From contig NZ_JAJFZM010000016.1 in NCBI RefSeq assembly GCF_020733705.1, forward strand, positions 124,001 to 188,000: 64,000 nt of DNA, given 5' to 3'. The first letter of the stretch is position 1. Each line of letters begins with the position of its first letter. The stretch comes from Nocardia australiensis (lineage in GTDB: Bacteria > Actinomycetota > Actinomycetes > Mycobacteriales > Mycobacteriaceae). This document shows positions 1 to 8,066 of this stretch, piece by piece. A program made the position numbers and the translations under genes. The notes under the pieces are model-generated. The model was given only the letters and a program-made list of their open reading frames with translations. It did not search any database and was not told where the DNA came from.

Positions 1-897
1 AACGGGCATCCCGATCATGCGGGCGACACCTTCGACCTCTCGCAGCGCTGCGCGGTGATTGTCGGCAACGGCAACGTCGCGCTCGACGTGGCGCGCATTC
101 TCACCAGTGATCCGGAGACCCTGACGGGCACCGATATCGCGCCGTACGCGCTGCGGACGTTGCGGGACAGCAAGATCGAGGAAGTCGTCATCCTCGGCCG
201 ACGCGGCCCCGCCGAATCCGCTTTCACCGTCCCGGAATTCGTCGGATTGCTCGGTGCCGATGTCGATATCGCCATCGAGGGTGGGTTGCCCGAACCGTCT
301 GCGGGCCAGCCGTATCAGGTCGAACAGAAGCTGCGACTGCTGCACAGCGTGGCCGCTCGTCCGTTCGGCGCGCGCAAGCGAATCGTCTTCCGGTATCTGG
401 CCGCACCGACCGAGATTCTCGGTACCGACGAGGTGACCGGCGTCGAGGTGAGTCGCAACGAGCTTGTCACCGACGCCGATGGTCGTGTCCGTGCCGTGGC
501 CACCGGTGCAACCGATCGACTGGAAACCGGCGTCGTACTCACGTCGGTGGGCTACCGCGGTGTTCCATTGCCGGGCTTGCCATTCGATGATCGGGCCGCG
601 GTGATTCCCAACCTCGACGGTCGCGTCTTGGAGCAATCCGGCGGCGCGGTGCTGCCTGGCGCGTATGTCACTGGCTGGATCAAGCGCGGCCCCACCGGTT
701 TCATCGGCACCAACAAGTCGTGTGCGCAAGAGACAGTGCGGCAGCTGGCCGATGATTTCAATGCCGGTCGCTTGTGTGAACCACACAGCAGCGCAAAGGA
801 ATTCGATCGTCTGGTGCGTAACCGCCGGCCCGCGGTCCTTGCGGCGGGCGCGGTTGCCCACCGTAGCGGGGTCCGCAGGCTGCTGGTCCGTAGTTGA
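1..897 (+). CDS. fprA: Ferredoxin/adrenodoxin-NADP+ reductase, FprA type (5' end outside window)
   Basis: C-terminal part of an FAD- and NADPH-binding reductase that moves electrons between NADPH and ferredoxin. The reading frame is open from base 1, so the FAD-binding N-terminus lies upstream. Visible are the NADPH-binding motif GNGNVALDVARIL near base 64, and near the end GWIKRGPTGFIGTNKSCA, the conserved FAD/NADP-domain ending of FprA and adrenodoxin reductases. The protein ends at TGA 895-897. The nearby sulfite reductase SirA belongs to a ferredoxin-dependent class, so a shared electron supply is possible but is inference only. Family assignment is firm; the symbol follows mycobacterial usage. 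Confidence 0.88.
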   Translation, partial: NGHPDHAGDTFDLSQRCAVIVGNGNVALDVARILTSDPETLTGTDIAPYALRTLRDSKIEEVVILGRRGPAESAFTVPEFVGLLGADVDIAIEGGLPEPSAGQPYQVEQKLRLLHSVAARPFGARKRIVFRYLAAPTEILGTDEVTGVEVSRNELVTDADGRVRAVATGATDRLETGVVLTSVGYRGVPLPGLPFDDRAAVIPNLDGRVLEQSGGAVLPGAYVTGWIKRGPTGFIGTNKSCAQETVRQLADDFNAGRLCEPHSSAKEFDRLVRNRRPAVLAAGAVAHRSGVRRLLVRS

Positions 898-947
898 TCA
901 CCAGCTGCTGAGAACGCCGCGAAGGCGGTAAGGTCCGAGAGGTCGTC

Positions 948-998
948 GGCACCTCGGTGTTCGGTCACGCGATGAGGGCGTGTTCGGGCCGAGGTGCC
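948..998. terminator. Hairpin between fprA and the SDR remnant
   Basis: GGCACCTCGG (948-957) is exactly complementary to CCGAGGTGCC (989-998), and an inner CACGC/GCGTG stem can extend it. It lies between a plus-strand gene ending at 897 and a minus-strand remnant ending at 1019, as expected for a bidirectional terminator. There is no T-tract, which is usual in actinobacteria. Confidence 0.5.
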
Positions 999-1018
999 GC
1001 GCCTGTTTCATCGGTCGA

Positions 1019-1252
1019 TCACTGAGCCGCGAACCCACCGTCGATCGCGAGCGCCGCGCCGGTCACGAGCGCCCACGTGCGCCGACGAAGGGCCATTGCT
1101 CTACCGACTCCTGAGCTTGCGCCGGTGATGAGCACGACCTGCTCCGCGAACCGTCTAGCGATCGTTGTCAAATCCCTTCTGGTTCTTGCTATTCGCTCGG
1201 ATCCGGTCCTGAGTCCCGTGCTGTCCTGACCGCATCGCTGGATCCAAGTCAA
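1019..1252 (-). pseudogene. Short-chain dehydrogenase remnant with large internal deletion
   Basis: A 77-codon frame carries both ends of an SDR and none of the middle. The N-terminal NAD(P)-binding motif is present as VVLITGASSGVGRAMALRR. It runs directly into the typical SDR C-terminus LVTGAALAIDGGFAAQ. About 170 residues, including the NNAG, Ser and YxxxK catalytic parts, are missing, so it cannot be an active SDR. The in-frame join suggests one deletion event. The upstream residues resemble no SDR start, so the 5' end may be degenerate too. Confidence 0.7.
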
Positions 1253-1718
1253 GCCGGTAGGACAGAGGGGTGCTAGCGGAAAATGGCCGTCACATTTGAT
1301 GTGTCATATTTTGCGGGTCAGTACGGCCGTGCCATTAAAAATGGTGCGGTCGTACCGTAAGGAGCGCACTCCTGGCAACGGCTTAGTTACCGACCGGTTG
1401 GTGTGCGTTGTCCAAGTCTGGATGGTCGCGATCGAGTGGCCTCGGCCGTCGCGCTGGAAGCGTTCGTTGATCGCTGTGAAGTAGCGGAATCGCGCACACG
1501 ACAGGCGAATCGCCGTCGCTCCGGGTTTTAATCAGACTTGTTCGACCGTTCTACCTGCGCAAACACTGGATGATCAACGATGGCGAAATTTTTCATATCA
1601 ATTCGACATCCGTAATCGCCAGTAAGCAGTTAACCTGTGGGGGCTGTTTGGAAGACGACCGCGGCCACATGGTTCTCCTGTGTGATGGACGTGGTCACGG
1701 TGCGTTGACGGGATAGCA
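1253..1718. other. Gene-free interval with an imperfect hairpin
   Basis: No convincing gene here; the short open frames lack a ribosome site and family features. The one structure is an imperfect inverted repeat, with a 16-base left arm at 1321-1336, loop AAA, and right arm at 1340-1355. Thirteen of 16 pairs match. The AT-richer stretch 1560-1620 may hold the promoter of the Hsp70-like gene. Confidence 0.4.
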
Positions 1719-3866
1719 ATGACTTTTGGCGTGGGTTTCAGCATCGGTTCAGTGAACTCCGTATCGGCCTCGATGATCGACGATCGTCCCCGGCCTTCGG
1801 TGCGCACCCGACGCACTTCGGTGACGTTCGACAGCGTCGGCGGCATTCGAATCGGTGGAATTCCCCAATTCAGCATGGCGATCAGCGATTTCGCCGATCT
1901 GGCGCAGGACCCGGACTCGGTAGTGGTCGGTGGCCGGATATGGTCACCCGCGAATCTGGTGGCCGCAGTGGTCAACGGCATGCTCGACCTGGTCGATCCC
2001 GATGTCGGCGCCGTATCCACCTACCCCGCAGTCTATTCCGGTAAGCAGGTCGCGCTGCTGCGGCAGGCACTCGATCTGTCCGGCGCCAGGGACGTGGTGT
2101 TGGTGCCCGAGCCGGTCGCGGCCGCGGAATGGCTCGAAGAAGAGCAGGGCCCGTTGCGGGACGGCTTCGTGCTGGTGTACGACCTCGGTGGCAGCAGCCT
2201 CGATGTCTCCATCGTGCGGGTCGGACCGGACTGGCCCGACCACCCCATGGTCGGAAAGCCTCAGCGTTCATACGATTTCGGCGGCCGCCCGCTGGGCTCG
2301 ATGATCGCGCGATACGCCCGCCGCGCCGCGCCGGGCCAGCCGCCGCAGTCGATGACCTCCATTGTCGATATCGACGGACTCCGGACCGAACACATTCGGG
2401 ACTCCTTCGAGGTGGTGCGGGCCTGCCTGCGTTCGACCGGACTCGCCCTTTCCGATATCGATCAGGTACTGCTCGTCGGCGGTGCCGCACGCCCTGCCGA
2501 GGTAGCGCGGACGCTGGCCGAACTGGGCCGACCTGTGGTGATGTCGGTCGATCCGGGGCAGGTCGTCGCCACCGGCGCCGCGTGCTATGCGGCACGCATC
2601 TTCGAGCCCGCCGCATACGGTGGCAAGTTGATGACCCCGCATCCGTCGGTGTTCTCCAGTGCCGCAATCGCTTCCGCGATCGCGGTGTCGGCAGTGACGG
2701 TGTTCGGCGGACCGGTCGAGACCGGTATGTCGCCGGTACTTGATCGGTTCCCCGGCATCGACGTCCCCGCCGATGCGCTGATCTACCAGCCCGGCGGTGA
2801 TGTGCTCATCGACTCGGATGCCGGATCATGGCGATCCGGCGGCGAAGCCCAGCCGGTGGCATACGTCCCCACCGCACGACATCCCGCGGCCCTATCGATC
2901 GCGCCCGTGGTGCGCACAACTCCACTCGGCCCGACCATGAGCGAATCACGCCCCGCCGTACATCGCGACACCCGATCCTGCTGCAATACAGGGAATTCCG
3001 GTGCCATGGAGGCCCCGTACGCCGACCCGGCCCGGTTCCGCAACCCGCTGCCGTTCGCTCCCCCTGTTCCCGCGCTGAAACCGTCGGCCCAGCTGCCCGC
3101 CACGCCGAACCAGCCGGTGTCCTCACCCGCCATCCCGAGCGTGAGTCTGCCGAGCGGCTTCCCTGGCGCGGCTTCCACTCCCGGCCGGTTCAATCCGAAG
3201 CCCGCGCCCAAACCCGGTGCGACCACCGGAAACATCCCCGGTGTCGGCACCGGCGGGTCACTGGACACCCCGGGCTTCGGTGGCACTATCGGCTCGGCAC
3301 CGGGTCAATCCGCTACGGGTGGACCGGCTTCCAACGGAAGCACGTCGGAAGCGTCCTCGACCGGCACGTCAACCGGCGGCGTCGGCGCAGGTGGGTCCGC
3401 CGCGAGTGGGACCGGGACGACCTCCAGCGGCGGAGCTACCTCGGGTGGATCCACCTCAGCCGGTTCGGGGGGCGCAGCATCGGGCGGTGCCTCGTCCGAT
3501 ACCTCCGATAGTGCGTCGTCGGGTGGTGGTGCGTCGTCGGGTGGTGGTGCGGGTTCGGGTGGTGCGTCGTCGGGTGGTGGTGCGGGTTCGGGTGGTGCGT
3601 CGTCGGGTGGTGGTGCGGGTTCGGGTGGTGCGTCGTCGGGTGGTGGTGCGGGTTCGGGTGGTGCGTCGTCGGGCGGTGGTGCGACTTCCGGTGGAGCCGC
3701 CTCCGGCGGTACTTCGTCGGGTGGTGCCTCCTCCGGTCGAGGCTCCTCCAGCGGTGCCTCGGGTGGCGGCTCCGGCAATTCGGGTGGCGGCTCCGGCAAT
3801 TCGGGCGGTGGCTCCGGCAATTCGGGCGGTGGCTCCGGTGGCTCCGGCGGCGGCCACAGCCGCTGA
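1719..3866 (+). CDS. Hsp70/actin-fold ATPase-like protein with Gly/Ser-rich repeat tail
   Basis: A 715-residue protein. Roughly the first 300 residues form an Hsp70-like actin-fold ATPase domain: phosphate-1-like start FGVGFSIGSVNS, connecting segment VPEPVAAAEWL, phosphate-2 loop VYDLGGSSLDVSIV, and adenosine motif VLLVGGAARPAEV. No DnaK substrate-binding domain follows. A weakly hydrophobic stretch (about residues 315-335, SAAIASAIAVSAVTVFGG) could be a membrane segment. Then come Pro-rich and Gly/Ser-rich low-complexity tails. Such Hsp70-family proteins with a membrane segment and disordered tail occur in mycolic-acid actinobacteria; their function is unknown to me. ATG start chosen because the conserved fold begins at residue 3; GGGATAG lies upstream. 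Confidence 0.8.
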   Translation: MTFGVGFSIGSVNSVSASMIDDRPRPSVRTRRTSVTFDSVGGIRIGGIPQFSMAISDFADLAQDPDSVVVGGRIWSPANLVAAVVNGMLDLVDPDVGAVSTYPAVYSGKQVALLRQALDLSGARDVVLVPEPVAAAEWLEEEQGPLRDGFVLVYDLGGSSLDVSIVRVGPDWPDHPMVGKPQRSYDFGGRPLGSMIARYARRAAPGQPPQSMTSIVDIDGLRTEHIRDSFEVVRACLRSTGLALSDIDQVLLVGGAARPAEVARTLAELGRPVVMSVDPGQVVATGAACYAARIFEPAAYGGKLMTPHPSVFSSAAIASAIAVSAVTVFGGPVETGMSPVLDRFPGIDVPADALIYQPGGDVLIDSDAGSWRSGGEAQPVAYVPTARHPAALSIAPVVRTTPLGPTMSESRPAVHRDTRSCCNTGNSGAMEAPYADPARFRNPLPFAPPVPALKPSAQLPATPNQPVSSPAIPSVSLPSGFPGAASTPGRFNPKPAPKPGATTGNIPGVGTGGSLDTPGFGGTIGSAPGQSATGGPASNGSTSEASSTGTSTGGVGAGGSAASGTGTTSSGGATSGGSTSAGSGGAASGGASSDTSDSASSGGGASSGGGAGSGGASSGGGAGSGGASSGGGAGSGGASSGGGAGSGGASSGGGATSGGAASGGTSSGGASSGRGSSSGASGGGSGNSGGGSGNSGGGSGNSGGGSGGSGGGHSR
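3513..3835 (+). repeat. In-frame coding tandem repeats (33 bp and 21 bp units)
   Basis: Four identical 33-bp units occupy 3531-3662, each encoding ASSGGGAGSGG, with partial copies at 3513-3530 and from 3663. A second array near 3762-3835 has 21-bp units encoding SGGGSGN, differing only at a few wobble positions. All units are multiples of three, so copy-number change keeps the frame. Sequence identity between units implies recent expansion. Confidence 0.9.
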
Positions 3867-3894
3867 CTCCGGGGTGGAGCTGGTCAATTGAGTT

Positions 3895-4165
3895 ATGGGT
3901 AGCGCCGGAACGGGGCAGAATGGGGTGGTGGTTGTAGCCGGGGGACCCCAGCTCATCGCGCTGGATGTGGACGCCGACGCTGCTGCGGACGGGATCGCCG
4001 GTCACGAATCGGGTGGCGGATGCTGTTGCCGCAGCCGTGGCGGCAGGCGCGCAAGTGGTCGTGACGACCGGCAGGACGTTGCTGACGGCGCGCCCGGTAC
4101 TGCGGGAACTGGGGTTGATCGAGGGCCATGCGCTGTGTTCCAACGGTGCGGTCCATATCGACGTC
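3895..4165 (+). pseudogene. HAD-superfamily (Cof-type) hydrolase remnant, frameshifted and truncated
   Basis: The frame starting at 3895 reads to GGPQLIALDVD, the beginning of a HAD motif I (DxDGT). One base too many near 3972-3976 shifts the rest into the frame TLLRTGSPVTNRVADAVAAA, followed by VVVTTGRT (HAD motif II) and ALCSNGAV. Homology stops near 4160, where the oppositely oriented chelatase gene ends, so motifs III and IV are gone. Both the broken motif I and the lost C-terminal half mark it as inactive. Confidence 0.75.
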
Positions 4166-5005
4166 TCAGGCCGAAAGGCCGATGGCGGTGAGGTGGGCCG
4201 TGGCGTAGCGGTCGAGGACTACGTCGGTGAGGTGGGGGTGGTCGCCGATTGTTTTCGCGTGCATGAGGTTCGGATCCGTGGCCGCGAGACGGTCGGTGAG
4301 CATGCCGGGGGCGAGGAACCAGGGGGCGACGAGGATGCGGGTCGCGCCGTTGGCGCGTAGTCGGGAAACCGCTTGCGTCAGAGAGGGTTCGGTGGTGGCG
4401 AAGCAGGTGGTGGTCTGCCATGCGGTATCGGTGCCGAGCTTGCGGGCCACGGTTGTGGTGCGGACATTCGCGTCTCGTACGGAGGAACCGACCGCGGCGA
4501 CCGCGATGCCGATGCGTTCATCGGCGGGATCGGCGCCCTCGGCCGACACCGCGTCGCGAACGGCGGCGATCAGGCGGGCGTCGGTGCCGAGGACGTCGGC
4601 TTGGGTTAGTCGCAACCGTGGTTGCCGCGTCGCCGCGGCGGCGAGGATACCGGGCAGGTCGACCCGGGCGTGAAAGGCGCTGCCCAGCAGCAGCGGTACC
4701 ACGATCGCATGCGTATGCCCCTGTGCGGCAACGACATCCACCACCTGCTCCACCGAGGGCGTGTTGAGGTCGAGGAAAGCGAGACGCACCGTGAGATCCG
4801 GTCGTGCGGCGGCGATCCGCGCGACAACCGCAGACATGGTTGCGGCCGATCGAGGGTCACGGCTGCCGTGCGCGACGGCGATCAGTGCGGGTGACTTCGC
4901 CGCAACCCACGTGGCCGCGTCCACGGTTCGCGGGATCGTCACGGCTGTGGGCATGGGAACGGTCCGCGCCATCGCGGATACGAAACGTGCTGGCGCGGAC
5001 CGCAT
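4166..5005 (-). CDS. Sirohydrochlorin chelatase-like protein, CbiX family
   Basis: About 279 residues with two CbiX repeats: the first begins with IAVAHGSRDPRS and contains VVPLLLGSAFHARVDLP, the second contains ILVAPWFLAPGMLTDRL. Family members insert Fe2+ or Co2+ into sirohydrochlorin. Here the likely job is making siroheme for the sulfite reductase at the head of the same operon. The ATG at 5003-5005 follows the cysN stop in the arrangement TGATATG, the same junction seen between cysD and cysN, which supports this start. ATGs at 4972 and 4954 are alternatives, since the conserved part begins near residue 28. It corresponds to Che1-type genes beside cysH in mycobacteria. Confidence 0.82.
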   Translation of the reverse strand: MRSAPARFVSAMARTVPMPTAVTIPRTVDAATWVAAKSPALIAVAHGSRDPRSAATMSAVVARIAAARPDLTVRLAFLDLNTPSVEQVVDVVAAQGHTHAIVVPLLLGSAFHARVDLPGILAAAATRQPRLRLTQADVLGTDARLIAAVRDAVSAEGADPADERIGIAVAAVGSSVRDANVRTTTVARKLGTDTAWQTTTCFATTEPSLTQAVSRLRANGATRILVAPWFLAPGMLTDRLAATDPNLMHAKTIGDHPHLTDVVLDRYATAHLTAIGLSA

Positions 5006-5006
5006 A

Positions 5007-6302
5007 TCAGACTGCGCTGCCGACCTCGACGGCCGACAGTGCGTCACCGACCAGGCCGGCCGCGAGGGTATTGCCCCCGGCGGGATCGATGAGCAGAAAG
5101 CTGCCGGTGTGCCGGTTGACGAGGTAGTCATCGGCCGCGATGGGCTCGGCGACGCGCACCGAAATGCGCCCTATGTCATTGAGCTCCAACGACTCCGGTG
5201 TGGCCTCGGAGGTCAGGCGCTGCTCGTCGAAGCGCTCGACCAGCGCGCCGACGATGGCCTGTGTGGTCCGGGTGCCGTGCTTGAGCAACAGCCGCGCACC
5301 CGGGCGCAGCGGCTTGTCGCCCAGCCAGCACACGGTAGCGTCGAAGGTATCGATCGGCTCGGGGGCATCGGAGACCGACGCGATGATGTCGCCACGCGAG
5401 ATGTCGACGTCATCGGCGAGGACCAGCGTGACACTGCGCCCGGACTGCGCGACGGCGAGCTCGCCATCGGGGGTGTCGATCCGCTCGACGGTGGAGCGAA
5501 TACCCGAGGGCAGCACCACGATTTCATCGCCGGGGGCGACCGAACCCGCGGCGATCTGGCCGGCGTACCCGCGGTAATCCGGGTATTCGGCGGTGCGCGG
5601 GCGAATCACGTACTGCACCGGGAACCGCAGCCCCAGCGAATGCGTGCCCGAGCTGTCGGCGTCCACCGGAACGGATTCCAGGTGCTCGATCAGCGAAGGC
5701 CCGTCGTAGTACGGGGTGTTCGCCGACCGGGTCGCGACATTGTCACCGTTGAGCGCGGAGACCGGAATCTCCTGCACATCCTCGCTTTTCCAGCCCAGCG
5801 TGCGGGTGAGCTGATTGAATTCGGCGGAGATATCCGCGAATACGGTTGCGGCATCGTCGACCAGGTCGATCTTGTTCACCGCGAGCACCAGCTTCGGCAC
5901 CCCGAGCAACGCGAGCACCGCGGCATGGCGACGGGTCTGCTCGATGACCCCTTTACGAGCGTCGACGAGCAGGATCACCAATTGAGCGGTGGACGCGCCG
6001 GACACCGTGTTGCGGGTGTACTGCACATGTCCCGGGGTGTCCGCGAGCACGAAGGACCGCTGCGGCGTGGCGAAATATCGGTAGGCGACATCGATTGTGA
6101 TGCCCTGCTCCCGCTCCGCCCGCAACCCGTCCACCAGCAGCGACAGGTCCGGAGTCGTTAGCCCCTTGTCGACCGACGCGCGAGTGACGGCGTCGATCTG
6201 ATCCGCCAGCACGGATTTCGTGTCGAAGAGCAGGCGTCCGACCAGAGTGGACTTGCCGTCGTCGACAGAACCGGCGGTGGCCAGCCGTAATAGGTCGGAC
6301 AT
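5007..6302 (-). CDS. cysN: Sulfate adenylyltransferase, GTPase subunit
   Basis: Regulatory GTPase of ATP sulfurylase; with CysD it turns sulfate and ATP into adenosine 5'-phosphosulfate (APS). The 431-residue protein shows G1 GSVDDGKST near residue 11, G3 DTPGH, G4 NKID, and two EF-Tu-like beta-barrel domains. It ends at the barrel domain and has no fused CysC kinase, unlike the roughly 600-residue CysNC of some relatives. That fits the downstream use of APS, not PAPS, by CysH. ATG at 6300-6302 sits one base after the cysD stop (TGATATG). Confidence 0.93.
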   Translation of the reverse strand: MSDLLRLATAGSVDDGKSTLVGRLLFDTKSVLADQIDAVTRASVDKGLTTPDLSLLVDGLRAEREQGITIDVAYRYFATPQRSFVLADTPGHVQYTRNTVSGASTAQLVILLVDARKGVIEQTRRHAAVLALLGVPKLVLAVNKIDLVDDAATVFADISAEFNQLTRTLGWKSEDVQEIPVSALNGDNVATRSANTPYYDGPSLIEHLESVPVDADSSGTHSLGLRFPVQYVIRPRTAEYPDYRGYAGQIAAGSVAPGDEIVVLPSGIRSTVERIDTPDGELAVAQSGRSVTLVLADDVDISRGDIIASVSDAPEPIDTFDATVCWLGDKPLRPGARLLLKHGTRTTQAIVGALVERFDEQRLTSEATPESLELNDIGRISVRVAEPIAADDYLVNRHTGSFLLIDPAGGNTLAAGLVGDALSAVEVGSAV

Positions 6303-6303
6303 A

Positions 6304-7263
6304 TCAGAAATAACCCTCTCTTTTGCGGTCTTCCATCGCGGCCTCTGACACTCGGTCGTCGCCGCGCGTCGCACCGCGTTCGGTCAAACGGGACGCGGCG
6401 ACCTCGGCGAGGATCGCCTCGTTGTCGGCGGCATCGGAAAGAATCGCGCCGGTGGAGGATCCGTCGCCGACGGTGCGGTAGCGCACCGAACGGGTTTCGA
6501 GCACCTCACCATCGCGTGGGCCACCCCAGACGCCCGGCGTCATCCACATGCCGTCGCGCTGGTAGACCGGGCGCTCATGGGTGTAGTAGATACTCGCCAG
6601 ATCGATGTTCTCGCGGGCGATGTAGCGCCAGATATCCAACTCGGTCCAGTTGCTCAGCGGGAACACCCGCACGTGCTCGCCTGGCGCGTGCTTGCCGTTG
6701 TAGAGGTTCCACAGTTCCGGGCGCTGCCGCTTCGGATCCCACTGCCCGAAGGCGTTGCGCAGCGAGAAGATCCGTTCCTTGGCGCGCGAGCGCTCCTCGT
6801 CGCGGCGGCCACCGCCGAATACCGCGTCGAAGCGGTTGTCGCTGATCGCGTCCAGCAGCGGGACGGTCTGCAACGGATTGCGGACGCCGTCGGGCCGCTC
6901 GACGAGCCTGCCGTCGGCGAGGTAGTCCGCCACGTTGGCGACGTGCAGGCGCAGGCCGTAACGCTCGATGATTTTGTCCCGGAACTCCAGCACCTCGGGC
7001 AGGTTGTGCCCGGTGTCGACGTGCAGCAATGCGAACGGAAGCGGCGCGGGCCAGAAGGCTTTGAGTGCCAGGTGTAGCAGTACCGTCGAGTCTTTGCCAC
7101 CGGAGAACAGGATCACCGGCCGCTCGAATTCTCCCGCCACCTCACGGAAGATGTGGATGGACTCGGACTCCAACGCCGCGAGGGTGTCGAAGTCATTGAC
7201 GCCGAAGGCGCGTTCGGAGGTGCCGGATGAATTCACAAGTCCACTCACACTGGTTTCGGTCAT
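6304..7263 (-). CDS. cysD: Sulfate adenylyltransferase, catalytic subunit
   Basis: Catalytic subunit of ATP sulfurylase (319 residues). The PP-loop ATP-pyrophosphatase motif SGGKDSTVLLHLALKAF is near residue 55, and the HxxH-type region LLHVDTGHNLPEV and the C-terminal ALSDAADNEAILAE-like segment are present. The open frame extends far upstream inside cysH, but the ATG at 7261-7263 overlaps the cysH stop as ATGA and begins the conserved protein, so I use that start. It forms a tightly coupled operon with cysH upstream and cysN downstream. Confidence 0.93.
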   Translation of the reverse strand: MTETSVSGLVNSSGTSERAFGVNDFDTLAALESESIHIFREVAGEFERPVILFSGGKDSTVLLHLALKAFWPAPLPFALLHVDTGHNLPEVLEFRDKIIERYGLRLHVANVADYLADGRLVERPDGVRNPLQTVPLLDAISDNRFDAVFGGGRRDEERSRAKERIFSLRNAFGQWDPKRQRPELWNLYNGKHAPGEHVRVFPLSNWTELDIWRYIARENIDLASIYYTHERPVYQRDGMWMTPGVWGGPRDGEVLETRSVRYRTVGDGSSTGAILSDAADNEAILAEVAASRLTERGATRGDDRVSEAAMEDRKREGYF

Positions 7264-8006
7264 GACTGATGCAACCCGCATTCGGTCTTGGCGAGGCCGG
7301 CCCAACGGCCGCTTCGGGGATCGGATCCCGGCTTCGGCTTCCGTGTGCACGGAGCGCAGCCGATGGACGGATATCCCTCCTCGACCAGGGGATTGACGAG
7401 GATGCCGTGCTCGGCGATGTAGGTCTGCATCTCGTCGTCGGACCAGGCGGCGATCGGGTTGATCTTCACCAGCCCGAACGCCTCGTCGAACGAGATGAGC
7501 GGCGCGTTGGCGCGCGTCGGCGCCTCCACCCTGCGGATGCCGGTGACCCAGGCGTTGTAACCCGCGAGGGAATTCTGCAGCGGCACCACCTTGCGCAGTC
7601 GGCAGCATTCGCCGGGATCGCGTGCGAACAGATCCTTGCCGAGCAGCTGATCCTGCTCGGCGACAGTATGTTCGGGCGCGACATCGACGACGTTCACCCC
7701 GTACACGGCCTCGACCGCGTCCCTGGTGCCGATGGTTTCGGCGAAGTGATAGCCGGTGTCGAGAAACAGCACGTCCACACCCGCGCGGACCTGTGCGGCG
7801 AGGTGAACCAGCACGCCGTCCTGCATATTTGAGGCAACGATGTAACCGGCGCGCTTATCTTGGGCACCGCTGGATGCGGTGCCGAAGTTGTCCTCGGTCC
7901 ACCGCAGCAGCTCCGCCGCCGACGCGCCGCCGAGCTCGGCCGCGCCGCGCGCCGCGATCGTCCGTAGCTCGTCTTCGGACAGCTTGTCCGCCAATGGTGT
8001 TGTCAT
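7260..8006 (-). CDS. cysH: Adenylyl-sulfate (APS) reductase
   Basis: Reduces APS to sulfite with thioredoxin. The 248-residue protein has CC at 134-135 and CAPC at 217-220, the four ligands of the [4Fe-4S] cluster that mark APS-specific reductases. The catalytic cysteine is in ECGLH at about 243, near the C-terminus. Iron-sulfur type together with a CysN lacking the CysC kinase means the pathway runs through APS directly. It follows sirA by about 60 bases and overlaps cysD by 4 bases. Confidence 0.95.
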   Translation of the reverse strand: MTTPLADKLSEDELRTIAARGAAELGGASAAELLRWTEDNFGTASSGAQDKRAGYIVASNMQDGVLVHLAAQVRAGVDVLFLDTGYHFAETIGTRDAVEAVYGVNVVDVAPEHTVAEQDQLLGKDLFARDPGECCRLRKVVPLQNSLAGYNAWVTGIRRVEAPTRANAPLISFDEAFGLVKINPIAAWSDDEMQTYIAEHGILVNPLVEEGYPSIGCAPCTRKPKPGSDPRSGRWAGLAKTECGLHQS

Positions 8007-8066
8007 ATCAGATCTCCCGTACCGAGTTATCGCTCAGCTCTACTCGATCGCCGCTGCCTGCCCTGG

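Noticed and set aside
3305..3820. Pro/Glu-rich 171-codon minus-strand frame
   Set aside because: Purely the complement of the Gly/Ser repeat tail; no independent coding signs.
3513..3835. Regular repeats that could suggest a CRISPR array
   Set aside because: Units are contiguous, in frame and translate to Gly/Ser; no spacers.
4761..6161. 466-codon open frame on the plus strand across cysN and cbiX
   Set aside because: It is antisense to two well-supported genes, lacks a ribosome site and any family motif; long antisense frames are common at this GC level.
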